From assembly GCA_018609825.1 (NCBI GenBank), contig JAHEOA010000014.1:1-62541 (forward strand): 62,541 bases of DNA, read 5' to 3'. The position numbers and the translations under genes were made by a program. Position 1 is the first letter of the stretch. The number at the start of each line of letters is the position of its first letter. A model generated the notes under the pieces. It saw nothing but the letters and a program-made list of their open reading frames with translations. It was not told the origin of the DNA and did not search any database. This document shows, piece by piece, positions 45,995 through 54,136 of this stretch. This stretch comes from Candidatus Bipolaricaulota bacterium (GTDB lineage Bacteria; Bipolaricaulota; Bipolaricaulia; RBG-16-55-9).

Positions 45995-46357
45995 ATGGCG
46001 AAGTTGGATCGGCACGCACAGCGAAAGCGACGACACCGGCGGATTCGCCGGCGCGTTCGGGGAACGCCGGAACGCCCGCGGTTGGCGGTCCACAAGAGCA
46101 ACCGTCATCTGTATGCCCAGGTCATCGACGACCTGCGGGGCCACACCCTGGCCTACGCGTCGACGCTCGATCCCGACCTCAACGGCACTCCGCGCCGCAA
46201 GTCGGTCGAGTCGGCGCAGACGCTGGGCCAGCTCTTGGCCGAGCGCGCCCGCGAGGCGGGCGTGACCCAGGTCGTGTTCGACCGCGCGGGCTATCCGTAC
46301 CACGGCATGATCCAGGCGCTGGCGGACAGCGCCCGTGAGGGAGGGCTGGAGTTTTGA
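45995..46357 (+). CDS. rplR: 50S ribosomal protein L18
   Basis: 120 residues. The Arg/Lys-rich N-terminus [40 protein letters not shown] and [27 protein letters not shown] are diagnostic for the 5S-rRNA binding protein. The TGA stop overlaps the TTG start of rpsE. Confidence 0.98.
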   Translation: MAKLDRHAQRKRRHRRIRRRVRGTPERPRLAVHKSNRHLYAQVIDDLRGHTLAYASTLDPDLNGTPRRKSVESAQTLGQLLAERAREAGVTQVVFDRAGYPYHGMIQALADSAREGGLEF

Positions 46358-46881
46358 ACGGACGAGGCGGACGCCGACGCCGAGAGCAGCAGGACGAGTT
46401 CGACAACGAAGTGCTGGAGATTCGCCGGGTCGCCAAGGTCGTGAAGGGCGGCAAGAACATGAGCTTCCGCGTCACGGTCGTGGTCGGCGACGGCAAGGGG
46501 CGTGTGGGGCTCGGCAAGGGCAACACCCGCGAGATCCCGCAGGCCATCCAGCAGGCGGTACGCGACGCCAAGAGCAACCTGGTGCGCGTGCCGCTGCAGG
46601 ACGGCACGATTCCGCACGAGATCCACGGCGAGTTCAAGGCGGCCCGCGTGCTGCTCAAGCCGGCGCTGCCCGGCACAGGCATCATCGCCTCCGGCACCGT
46701 GGGCGCGGTCTGTCGCCTGGCCGGGATCACCGACCTGTTGACCAAGTCGTTCAAGTCGACGAACCCGCTCACGCTCGCGAAGGCGACCCTCGAGGGCCTG
46801 AGCAACCTCCGGACGCCGGAAGAGATCGCCCGATTGCGCGACAAGGACGTCGAGGAGATTCTCCATGCGAAATCTGAGTAA
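46354..46881 (+). CDS. rpsE: 30S ribosomal protein S5
   Basis: 175 residues from a TTG overlapping the rplR stop (TTGA). The double-stranded-RNA-binding-like domain [35 protein letters not shown] and [26 protein letters not shown] are clear. S5 helps with decoding accuracy and the mRNA entry channel. Its end overlaps rplO by 17 bases, so rpmD (L30), usually in between, is absent. Confidence 0.98.
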   Translation: MNGRGGRRRREQQDEFDNEVLEIRRVAKVVKGGKNMSFRVTVVVGDGKGRVGLGKGNTREIPQAIQQAVRDAKSNLVRVPLQDGTIPHEIHGEFKAARVLLKPALPGTGIIASGTVGAVCRLAGITDLLTKSFKSTNPLTLAKATLEGLSNLRTPEEIARLRDKDVEEILHAKSE

Positions 46882-47470
46882 CCTGCGACCGACGGCCGGC
46901 AGCCGCCGCAAGCGCAAGCGCGTCGGCCGCGGCGACGGATCGGGCCACGGGACGTATTCGGGACGCGGCATCAAGGGACAAAACGCGCGCAGCGGCTCCA
47001 GCCGCCGCGCCGGCTTCGAGGGCGGCCAGACGCCGCTGTGGCGGCGCATACCGAAGCGCGGCTTCGTCAACGTTCACCGCCGGGAGTACGCCTACGTCAA
47101 CCTGGATGAGCTGATGGCGAAGTACGACGACGGCGCCGAGGTCACGCCCGAGGACGTTCGGGATCGCGGCATGGTGGACAACCTCAAGGCGGGCCTGAAG
47201 GTGCTCGGCCGCGGCGAGTGCGACAAGGCCCTGACGGTCTACGCCCACCGAATGTCCCAGGGCGCCCGCCAAAAGCTCGAGGACGCTGGCGGTCAGGTGA
47301 TCCTGCTCGAACAATCGGAAGCCGGCGTCGCCGCTGGGGCAGCGGATGCCGAGACCTCGCCTGACGACGAGGCGCCGACCGAGGAAGCGGCGGCTGAAAG
47401 GGCCGACTCGGCCGAGGCGCCCGCGGATGCCGAGACCGCCGACGAGAACGACGAGGACCGGGAGGACTGA
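46865..47470 (+). CDS. rplO: 50S ribosomal protein L15 with long acidic C-terminal tail
   Basis: 201 residues compared with a usual 145-150. The core has RKRKRVGRGDGSGHGTYSGRGIKGQNAR and GGQTPLWRRIPKRGF, and ends near residue 148. The remaining 50 or so residues are an Ala/Glu/Asp tail of low complexity (AEAPADAETADENDEDRED). The overall domain is normal; the tail is an unexplained extension. secY starts 6 bases downstream. Confidence 0.96.
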   Translation: MRNLSNLRPTAGSRRKRKRVGRGDGSGHGTYSGRGIKGQNARSGSSRRAGFEGGQTPLWRRIPKRGFVNVHRREYAYVNLDELMAKYDDGAEVTPEDVRDRGMVDNLKAGLKVLGRGECDKALTVYAHRMSQGARQKLEDAGGQVILLEQSEAGVAAGAADAETSPDDEAPTEEAAAERADSAEAPADAETADENDEDRED

Positions 47471-47476
47471 GTCGCC

Positions 47477-48820
47477 GTGCTTCAGGGTATTTTCGAGTCG
47501 TTCTCCATTCCCGAGGTTCGCAAGCGGATCCTCTTCACGCTCGGGGCGTTCGCCATCTTCCGGTTCGGCGTCTGGATCCCGGTGCCGGGCGTCAACCCGG
47601 ACCAAGTTCAGCAGCTGTTGGAACAGACGATGAGCCAGGGGCTGTTCGGCTTCGTCAACCTGTTTACGGGCAACGCGTTGAGCCGGTTCTCGATCTTTGC
47701 GCTCGGCGTGATTCCCTACATCAACGCCTCGATTATCATGAGCCTGCTCCAGAACGTCATCCCCTATCTGAAGGAGCTGCAGAAGAAGGGCGACGAGGGG
47801 CAGAAGCAGATTCAGAAGTATACGCGCTACGGCACCGTCGGCCTTGCGGCGCTGCAGAGCGCGGTGTTCAGTTATTACATCGCCAGCCAACAGGGCCTGT
47901 TGTTGAGCGGCGTCTCACCCATCGTCTTCTACTTCATGGGCATTTTGACGATGACCACCGGCACGATGTTCTTGATGTGGCTCGGTGAGCGCATCACCGA
48001 AAACGGCATCGGGCGCGGCGTGTCCATGATCATCTTCGGCGGCATTCTGGCCAGCTATCCCCAGCTGATCGGCCAGGCCGCCGTCTCGCTCGGGCCCGGC
48101 GGCGGGGCGCACCCGCTGTGGGGCGTGGCCATGATCGTGATGTTCGTGGTCGTCGTCGGGGGCGTCGTGCTGGTCCAGTTGGGCGCGCGGCGTGTGAACA
48201 TCCAGTACGCCAAGCGCGTCGTGCGCGGGCGCGTCTACGGCGGCCAGAGCACGTTCATCCCGTTCTCGGTCAACCAGGGCGGCGTCATTCCGGTCATCTT
48301 CGCCGCGGCGATCTTATCCATTCCCCAATCGTTGCTGGCCGCCCCCGGAATTCAGAGCACCATCAGCGCGGCGCCCGACTGGGTCAACGCGCTCAGCTTC
48401 TCCGTGCAGAACTCGGGGATTCTCTACATGATCTTCTACGGCGCGCTGATCATGTTCTTCACGTTCTTCTACAGCGCTATCGTCTTCAATCCGGCCGACG
48501 TGAGCGACAACCTGCGCCGCTGGGGCGGCTACATTCCCGGCATCCGACCCGGCGGGCCGACGTCGCAATACCTGGAGCGCATCCAGAACCGGTTGCTTAC
48601 GATCGGGGGCCTGTTCCTGACGGTCGTGGCGCTGTTGCCCTACATATTCTCCAACCTGAGCGGACTGCAGACGTTCTTCGCGCTCGGCGGGACGTCGATC
48701 CTGATTGCCGTCGGCGTGGGCGTGGACACGATCAAGCAGATCGAGTCCCACATGGTCGAGCGCCACTACGAGAGCCTCATCCGCAAGGGCGGAGGTGCCA
48801 TGATGGGAAGGCGGGCCTAG
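47477..48820 (+). CDS. secY: Preprotein translocase subunit SecY
   Basis: 447 residues with ten membrane helices. PEVRKRILFTLGAFAIFRFGVWIPVPGV, FSIFALGVIPYINASIIMSLL (plug region after it), VVRGRVYGGQSTFIPFSVNQGGVIPVIFA, and GIRPGGPTSQYLERIQNRL are diagnostic. It forms the protein-conducting channel with SecE and SecG, through which the exported proteins of this window would pass. The start is GTG. Confidence 0.98.
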   Translation: MLQGIFESFSIPEVRKRILFTLGAFAIFRFGVWIPVPGVNPDQVQQLLEQTMSQGLFGFVNLFTGNALSRFSIFALGVIPYINASIIMSLLQNVIPYLKELQKKGDEGQKQIQKYTRYGTVGLAALQSAVFSYYIASQQGLLLSGVSPIVFYFMGILTMTTGTMFLMWLGERITENGIGRGVSMIIFGGILASYPQLIGQAAVSLGPGGGAHPLWGVAMIVMFVVVVGGVVLVQLGARRVNIQYAKRVVRGRVYGGQSTFIPFSVNQGGVIPVIFAAAILSIPQSLLAAPGIQSTISAAPDWVNALSFSVQNSGILYMIFYGALIMFFTFFYSAIVFNPADVSDNLRRWGGYIPGIRPGGPTSQYLERIQNRLLTIGGLFLTVVALLPYIFSNLSGLQTFFALGGTSILIAVGVGVDTIKQIESHMVERHYESLIRKGGGAMMGRRA

Positions 48821-48824
48821 GACC

Positions 48825-49460
48825 ATGGGGCGTCGCATCATCCTGTTGGGCCCGCCGGGTGCCGGCAAGGGCACGCAAGCAAGTCTATTGGCCGAGCGCC
48901 TCAATCTGCCCTTGATCATCACGGGCGATCTGTTGCGCTCGGAAGTCCAAGAGGGGAGCCCCCTCGGCCGGGAGGCCCAAGCCTATCTCGATCAGGGCAA
49001 ACTGGTCCCCGACCAACTTGTGGTGTCGATGATCCGCGAGCAATTGGACCGCGTGGACGGGCATCACGGGTTTATCCTGGACGGATTCCCGCGCAACGAC
49101 GTCCAGGCGCAGGCGTTGGACGAGATCACCGCCATCGATCGGGCGGTCCTGATCGACATCCCGCGCGAGGACGTCATCACGCGCCTCAGTTCGCGGCGGG
49201 TCTGCGCGGCGTGCGGCGCCGTCTACAACCTGGTCACCGATCCGCCGAGCCAAGCGGGCGTGTGCGACGAGTGCGGCGGCGAGTTGACCCAGCGATCGGA
49301 CGACACGCCCGACGTGGTCGCGCGACGCTACGACGTTCAGTATAATGAGTCCGTTAAACCCCTGATCGACGTCTATCGCGAGCGCGACGTGCTGGTGACG
49401 GTCGACGGCCGTGGGCCGATTGACGCCGTCACCGACCGCCTGTTGGACGCCATCTGCTGA
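48825..49460 (+). CDS. adk: Adenylate kinase (zinc-LID form)
   Basis: 211 residues; ATP + AMP to 2 ADP. Walker A is GPPGAGKGTQ, NMP-binding ITGDLLRSEV, FILDGFPRNDVQAQ. The LID carries four Cys (127, 130, 147, 150) in CAACGAVY and CDECGG, so it binds zinc, as in many Gram-positive and thermophilic forms. It lies between secY and map as in many bacteria. Confidence 0.98.
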   Translation: MGRRIILLGPPGAGKGTQASLLAERLNLPLIITGDLLRSEVQEGSPLGREAQAYLDQGKLVPDQLVVSMIREQLDRVDGHHGFILDGFPRNDVQAQALDEITAIDRAVLIDIPREDVITRLSSRRVCAACGAVYNLVTDPPSQAGVCDECGGELTQRSDDTPDVVARRYDVQYNESVKPLIDVYRERDVLVTVDGRGPIDAVTDRLLDAIC

Positions 49461-49476
49461 GGAATTCCGATCCATC

Positions 49477-50265
49477 ATGATCCAGTTGAAGTCGAAGGCC
49501 GAGATCGAGATCCTGCGCGAGAACGCCGAGCTCATCAACGAGTTCCTCGGCGAGCTGATTCGCACCGCTCAGCCGGGCGTGTCGACACAGGAGCTGGATG
49601 AGCTGGCCGAGTCGCTCATGGCCAAGGCGGGCGTGACGTCGGCCTTCAAGGGCTATCGGGGCTTTCCGGCCACGATCTGTGCGTCCATCAACGAGGAGAT
49701 CGTCCACGGGATCCCGAGCCCGGATCGGGTGTTGCAGGAAGGCGATCTGCTCTCGATCGACACGGGGTTTGAACGCCAGGGGCTCTACGCCGACAAGGGC
49801 GACACGGTCGTCATTGGCGCGCCCACGGAGGAGACGGCCGAGTTGATCGGCGTCGCCCGCGAATCGCTCTGGCGCGGGATCGACAAAGCCCGGCACGGGC
49901 GCCGCGTCGGCGACATCTCGCACGCCATTGGGTCCTACGTTGCCGAGCGCGGCTATCGCGCGGTGCGGCGCTTCGTCGGCCACGGGATCGGCCGCGAGAT
50001 GCACGAGGATCCCCAGATCCCGAACGAGGGCGAGCCGGGCCGCGGGCCGAAGCTGAAGGCCGGCATGGTGGTCGCCATTGAGCCGATGGTCTGGAAGCGC
50101 GATCCGAACGACGACGGCACGGACGAGGAATGGGTGGCTGAGGACGACTGGACGGTCTTGACGCCGAACGGCCAACGATCGGCCCATGTGGAGGAGATGG
50201 TGCTGATCACCAAGGGCGAGCCCGAAGTGCTCACCGCGACGGACCAATCGGAGGGATGGTCATGA
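49477..50265 (+). CDS. map: Methionine aminopeptidase, type I
   Basis: 262 residues from the ATG at 49477; it removes N-terminal Met. Metal ligands are Asp95 (SIDTGF), Asp109 (KGDTVV), His169 (VGHGIG), Glu202 (AIEPMV) and Glu239 (VEEMVL). The spacing between the two Asp residues is three longer than in E. coli, owing to a small loop insertion. Its TGA overlaps the rpmJ ATG (ATGA); infA, often in between, is absent. Confidence 0.97.
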   Translation: MIQLKSKAEIEILRENAELINEFLGELIRTAQPGVSTQELDELAESLMAKAGVTSAFKGYRGFPATICASINEEIVHGIPSPDRVLQEGDLLSIDTGFERQGLYADKGDTVVIGAPTEETAELIGVARESLWRGIDKARHGRRVGDISHAIGSYVAERGYRAVRRFVGHGIGREMHEDPQIPNEGEPGRGPKLKAGMVVAIEPMVWKRDPNDDGTDEEWVAEDDWTVLTPNGQRSAHVEEMVLITKGEPEVLTATDQSEGWS

Positions 50266-50375
50266 AGGTGCGAAGTTCGGTCAAGAAGATTTGCGACCAC
50301 TGCAAACTGATTCGACGCCACGGCAAAGTGATGATCATCTGCAAGAACCCCAAGCACAAGCAGCGTCAGGGATAA
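50262..50375 (+). CDS. rpmJ: 50S ribosomal protein L36
   Basis: 37 residues: [20 protein letters not shown], ending [11 protein letters not shown]. Cys11, Cys14, Cys27 and His32 form the zinc ribbon of the C+ form. The start overlaps the map stop by 4 bases. Confidence 0.97.
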   Translation: MKVRSSVKKICDHCKLIRRHGKVMIICKNPKHKQRQG

Positions 50376-50390
50376 CGGGAGGAGTAGCCA

Positions 50391-50762
50391 ATGGCACGAA
50401 TTGCCGGTGTGGACCTGCCGAACCGGAAGAAGATCAAGGTCGGGCTGACCTACCTCTACGGGATCGGGGACTCGCGCGCCCAGGATATTCTCGACGCCAC
50501 GGGCGTCGACGGCGACAAGCGCGTGCACGAGCTCTCCGAGGGCGAGATCACCGAGCTGCGTCGGCAGATCGAGGGCAACTACGTGATCGAGGGCGAGCTG
50601 CGCCGCAAGGTGCGGGCGGACATTGATCGCCTGAAGCAGATCAAGAGCTATCGCGGTCGGCGCCACAGTCAGGGGCTGCCCACGCGCGGGCAGAACACGC
50701 GCTCCAACGCCCGCAGTTGGAAGGGGCCGCGCCCGGCCAAGGCCGGCGCCCGGCGGCGATAA
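50391..50762 (+). CDS. rpsM: 30S ribosomal protein S13
   Basis: 123 residues: MARIAGVDLPNRKKIKVGLTYLYGIG, SYRGRRHSQGLPTRGQNTRSNAR, and the basic tail KGPRPAKAGARRR reaching towards the P-site tRNA. It opens the alpha operon (rpsM-rpsK-rpsD-rpoA-rplQ). Confidence 0.98.
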   Translation: MARIAGVDLPNRKKIKVGLTYLYGIGDSRAQDILDATGVDGDKRVHELSEGEITELRRQIEGNYVIEGELRRKVRADIDRLKQIKSYRGRRHSQGLPTRGQNTRSNARSWKGPRPAKAGARRR

Positions 50763-50777
50763 GAGGTGAGAAGCTAA

Positions 50778-51107
50778 ATGGCTAAGAAGCGAGTGGACCG
50801 AGCCCGCGTGCACGTCAACGCGACCTACAACAACACGATTCTGACCCTGACGGATCCCGAGGGCCACGTGCTGGCCTGGAGCAGTCCGGGCGCCGTCGGC
50901 TTCAAGGGCTCGCGCAAGGGGACGCCGTTCGCGGCCCAGCGGGCCGCGGAGCGGCTCATGGACAAGATGCGCGAGTTCGGCGTCCAATCGTTGACTCTCA
51001 CCATTCGGGGGACCGGGTCCGGCCGGAACTCGGTGACCAACTCGTTCAAGGGCTCCGACTTCCGCATCGAAGAGATCAAAAACATCACCCCGGTCGCGCA
51101 CAGCTAG
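50778..51107 (+). CDS. rpsK: 30S ribosomal protein S11, lacking the conserved C-terminal tail
   Basis: Only 109 residues against about 125-130 normally. HVNATYNNTILTLTDPEGHVLAWSSPGAVGFKGSRKGTPFAAQ is intact, but the protein stops at IKNITPVAHS. The highly conserved final HNGCRPPKKRRV segment is missing, and the sequence after the stop (GAGGACGGACGAG) does not encode it in any frame. S11 sits at the 30S platform beside the mRNA exit channel and the anti-Shine-Dalgarno helix. The gene is otherwise in normal order. Confidence 0.95.
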   Translation: MAKKRVDRARVHVNATYNNTILTLTDPEGHVLAWSSPGAVGFKGSRKGTPFAAQRAAERLMDKMREFGVQSLTLTIRGTGSGRNSVTNSFKGSDFRIEEIKNITPVAHS

Positions 51108-51122
51108 GAGGACGGACGAGAT

Positions 51123-51746
51123 ATGGGACGATACACCGGCCCGAAGTGCAGACTCTGTCGACGGGAGGGCGAGAAGCTCTTCCTCAAGGGCGCCAAGTGT
51201 TATTCGGACAAGTGCCCCGTCACCAAGCGGCGTTTCCCGCCCGGGACGCAGCAGAGCCGACGACGGCGACGCATGTCGCAATACGGCCTGCGCCTGCGGG
51301 AGAAGCAGAAGGTTCGACGCATCTACGGCGTCCGCGAGCGCCAGTTCCGCCAGTACGTGGAGACCGCCCAGAAGTTCCAGGGCGTCACGGGCGACATGCT
51401 CCTGACGCTGCTGGAACGGCGCCTGGACAACAGCCTCTACCGGGGCGGCCTCGCCTCGTCGCGCGACCAGGCCCGGCAGCTGGTCAACCACGGCCACGTC
51501 TGGATCAACGGACGCCGCGTCGACATTCCGTCGTTCTTGGTCAAGCCCGGCGACGCGATCGAGTTCAAGGAGAACTCGCGCGGCAAGAAGGGCGTCAAAG
51601 CGATCATGGAAGAGAACAGCAAGAGCGACGTCCCCGAATGGCTGGAGCGGACCAATGGACAGCTGCGCGTGCTGGAACAGCCGATCACCGATGAGATCCA
51701 GCAGGATCTGAAGATGAACCTCATCGTGGAGTACTACTCCCGATAA
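51123..51746 (+). CDS. rpsD: 30S ribosomal protein S4 (zinc form)
   Basis: 207 residues. MGRYTGPKCRLCRREGEKLF with Cys9, Cys12, Cys26 and Cys31 is the zinc-binding N-terminus. The S4 RNA-binding domain is RLDNSLYRGGLASSRDQARQLVNHGHVWINGRRVDIPSFLVKPGD. S4 initiates 30S assembly and often represses the alpha operon; no pseudoknot leader was recognised here. Confidence 0.98.
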   Translation: MGRYTGPKCRLCRREGEKLFLKGAKCYSDKCPVTKRRFPPGTQQSRRRRRMSQYGLRLREKQKVRRIYGVRERQFRQYVETAQKFQGVTGDMLLTLLERRLDNSLYRGGLASSRDQARQLVNHGHVWINGRRVDIPSFLVKPGDAIEFKENSRGKKGVKAIMEENSKSDVPEWLERTNGQLRVLEQPITDEIQQDLKMNLIVEYYSR

Positions 51747-51761
51747 GGAGGATTGCCGATC

Positions 51762-52742
51762 GTGAGCGATGCGACGATGATGAGCTCGGAGCGGACAGGC
51801 ATGAACGGCGGGCAGGCCGTGGTGCCCCAGTTGGTGGAACAGGAACTGGGCGAGGCCGAAGGCCGACTCGTGATCGAGCCGCTCGAGCGCGGATACGGAA
51901 CGACGCTGGGCAACGCCCTCCGGCGGGTGCTGTTGTCCTCGATTCCCGGGGCGGCTGTGACGCGCGTGCGCTTCAGCGGCAAATATCACGAATACGACAC
52001 GATCCCCGGCGTCACGGAGACGGTGCTGGAGATCATCCTGAACCTGAAGGAGCTGGCCATCCGGCTCACGCATGGCGACGGCTTCCACCGGGCGTTCCTC
52101 ACGGCCGAAGGGCCGGGCAACGTCACGGCCGCCGACATCGAGCTCCCGTCCGGCGCGGAGGTCATCAACCCGGACCACCACGTTGCCACGCTGGACGAGG
52201 GGGCCGAGCTGGAGCTCGAGCTTGAGGTGGAGTCCGGCTACGGCTATCGACCCGCGGAGCGGAACAAGCGCGAGGACATGCCCCTGGGCGTGATCGCCAT
52301 CGACGCCGACTTCTCGCCCATTAAGCGGGTCAACTACCGGGTGGAAGAGACCCGTGTGGGCGAGCGGACCGACTTCGATCGATTGGTGTTGGAGATCGAG
52401 ACGCACGGAGGCATTCAGCCGAGCGAGGCGCTGCACGAGGCGGCGCAGATCCTCATCAACCACTTTCGGCTGTTCTCTGAGTTCACTGAGTCCCATCCCT
52501 TTGCCAGCGCCGAGGCGGACGAGGAGGCCGAGGAGCTGGACGAGACGTTGGAGGATCTCGGGTTCGACACCCGCGCGTGCAACCTTCTGCGCAGCCGCGG
52601 CGTCCTGACGCTGCGGGACCTGCTGTCGCAGACGCGCGAGGAGCTGCTCGACATCAACAACTTCGGCGAGAAGTCGCTGGTGAAGGTCGAAGAGCGCCTG
52701 CACGAGCTCGGTTACGAGATCAACGACCCGTCGAACGCTTAG
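51762..52742 (+). CDS. rpoA: RNA polymerase subunit alpha
   Basis: 326 residues from GTG at 51762 (AAGGAGG 9 bases upstream; TTG at 51753 would abut it). The N-terminal dimerisation/assembly domain includes LEPLERGYGTTLGNALRRVLLSSIPGAAVT. The C-terminal domain (NLLRSRGVLTLRDLLSQTREELLDINNFGEKSLVKVEERL) is the helix-hairpin-helix UP-element/activator contact. The linker is Glu-rich. The stop codon lies within a four-copy 11-bp tandem repeat. Confidence 0.98.
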   Translation: MSDATMMSSERTGMNGGQAVVPQLVEQELGEAEGRLVIEPLERGYGTTLGNALRRVLLSSIPGAAVTRVRFSGKYHEYDTIPGVTETVLEIILNLKELAIRLTHGDGFHRAFLTAEGPGNVTAADIELPSGAEVINPDHHVATLDEGAELELELEVESGYGYRPAERNKREDMPLGVIAIDADFSPIKRVNYRVEETRVGERTDFDRLVLEIETHGGIQPSEALHEAAQILINHFRLFSEFTESHPFASAEADEEAEELDETLEDLGFDTRACNLLRSRGVLTLRDLLSQTREELLDINNFGEKSLVKVEERLHELGYEINDPSNA

Positions 52743-52775
52743 CGAATGCTTAGCGAACGGTTAGGGAACGGTTAC
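52732..52775 (+). repeat. Four tandem 11-bp repeats across the rpoA stop codon
   Basis: CGAACGCTTAG, CGAATGCTTAG, CGAACGGTTAG and GGAACGGTTAC follow one another without a gap. The TAG of the first copy is the rpoA stop; the next two copies supply TAG in the other two reading frames. The array ends 18 bases before the rplQ ATG. Confidence 0.85.
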
Positions 52776-52793
52776 GCTGGAGGGTGAGATGCC

Positions 52794-53147
52794 ATGAAGC
52801 ACATGAAGGGACATCGCAAGCTCGGACGGCCCCACGCGCACCGCCATCTGATGCTCGCCAGCCAGGTCAAGGCGCTCATCGAGCACGGCAAGGTCGACAC
52901 GACCGAGGCCCGCGCCAAGGAGAGCCGTCGGCTGGCCGAACGGTGTGTGACCTGGGCCAAGAAGGGCGACACCGCCGCTCGGCGGGAAGCCTTCAAGGTT
53001 CTCCAGGACAAGGAGGCCGTCGAACGGCTGTTTGACGAGATCGGGCCGAAGTTCGAGAATCGCCAGGGCGGCTACACGCGCGTTTTGAAGCTGCCGCCGC
53101 GGCACGGCGACGGCTCCGCCATGGCCCGCGTCATGTGGACCGAATAG
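52794..53147 (+). CDS. rplQ: 50S ribosomal protein L17
   Basis: 117 residues: HRKLGRPHAHRHLMLASQVKALIEHGKVDTTEARAKESRRLAE and YTRVLKLPPRHGDGSAMARVMW. Last gene of the alpha operon. No clear terminator was found in the 71 bases before the ABC transporter genes. Confidence 0.98.
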   Translation: MKHMKGHRKLGRPHAHRHLMLASQVKALIEHGKVDTTEARAKESRRLAERCVTWAKKGDTAARREAFKVLQDKEAVERLFDEIGPKFENRQGGYTRVLKLPPRHGDGSAMARVMWTE

Positions 53148-53218
53148 CCCTCATCATAGAGATTCCGCGTGATGCCATGAGTCGGGGCGCCGTCCGAGTC
53201 GGAAAGCGGTAACGGGCG

Positions 53219-54136
53219 ATGGCCGGGGCGATCATCCGCGCCGAGCGTCTCTCAAAGCGCTACAACGGCATCCCGGCTCTCGACTCGCTCGATCTCGACG
53301 TGCCCGAAGGCAGCACCGGCCTTCTGGGCGAAAACGGCGCCGGCAAGACCACGTTCATCAAGCTCCTTCTCGGCTTGCTTGCCCCTTCGGCCGGCGGGGC
53401 CAGCGTGTTGGGCCATGACGTGGCCCACGACGGGCTGGCGCTTCGCCGACGCGTCGGCTACATGCCGGAGGACGAATGCCTCCCGCCCGACCAGAGCGCG
53501 CATGATCTCGTCGTCCGCTTGGGGCGGCTCTCGGGGTTGCCGCGGGAGTCGGCCGTCCAGCGCGCCTATGACGTGTTGCACCTGGTGGGCTTGGGCGAGG
53601 AGCGCTATCGCCCCATTGAAGGCTACAGCATCGGCATGAAACAGCGGGTCAAGCTGGCCCAGTCCATCGTCCACGATCCCGATCTGGTTTTGTTGGACGA
53701 GCCCACGAGCGGCCTCGACCCTGACGGCCGCACGGAGATGCTCGACCTCATCGCCAACATTCACGCGAAGATGGGGCTCAACGTGCTGATTTCGACGCAT
53801 CTGTTGCCCGACGTGGAGCGCGTCTGCGAGCACGTCGTCATCCTCCGCGAGGGTCGAGTCGTCGCCGATGGGCCGCTCAAGCGGCTGCTGGAAGGCGTCG
53901 GCGAGGGCGTGCTCGTGCGCATCGTCGGCGACGGCGCGGCGTTCACGGATCGATTGCATGCTGAGGGGCTCGAGGCGACCGAGACCGGTCCGGACAGTTG
54001 GATCGTGCGCGGCGACGATCCCTACGAGGGCATTCTGCGAGCGGCCGCCGACACGGGCGTCGAACTGCGTCGGCTGGAGCGCGAGTCGCGCTCGCTGGAG
54101 GACGTCTTCTTGGCGCTGCATCAGGAGGCTGCATGA
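53219..54136 (+). CDS. ABC-2 type transporter ATP-binding protein (first pair)
   Basis: 305 residues. Walker A LLGENGAGKTTF, Q-loop region MPEDECLPPDQSA, signature YSIGMKQRVKLAQ (a variant of LSGGQ), Walker B VLLDEPTSGLDPDG and switch His in ISTHLLPDVE. A C-terminal 80-residue extension (VRIVGDGAAFTDRL) is typical of NatA/DrrA-like exporters. Its stop overlaps the permease ATG by 4 bases. The substrate is unknown. Confidence 0.93.
   Translation: MAGAIIRAERLSKRYNGIPALDSLDLDVPEGSTGLLGENGAGKTTFIKLLLGLLAPSAGGASVLGHDVAHDGLALRRRVGYMPEDECLPPDQSAHDLVVRLGRLSGLPRESAVQRAYDVLHLVGLGEERYRPIEGYSIGMKQRVKLAQSIVHDPDLVLLDEPTSGLDPDGRTEMLDLIANIHAKMGLNVLISTHLLPDVERVCEHVVILREGRVVADGPLKRLLEGVGEGVLVRIVGDGAAFTDRLHAEGLEATETGPDSWIVRGDDPYEGILRAAADTGVELRRLERESRSLEDVFLALHQEAA

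Noticed and set aside
49953..52703. A 916-codon minus-strand frame
   Set aside because: It is antisense to map, rpmJ, rpsM, rpsK, rpsD and rpoA, all firmly identified.
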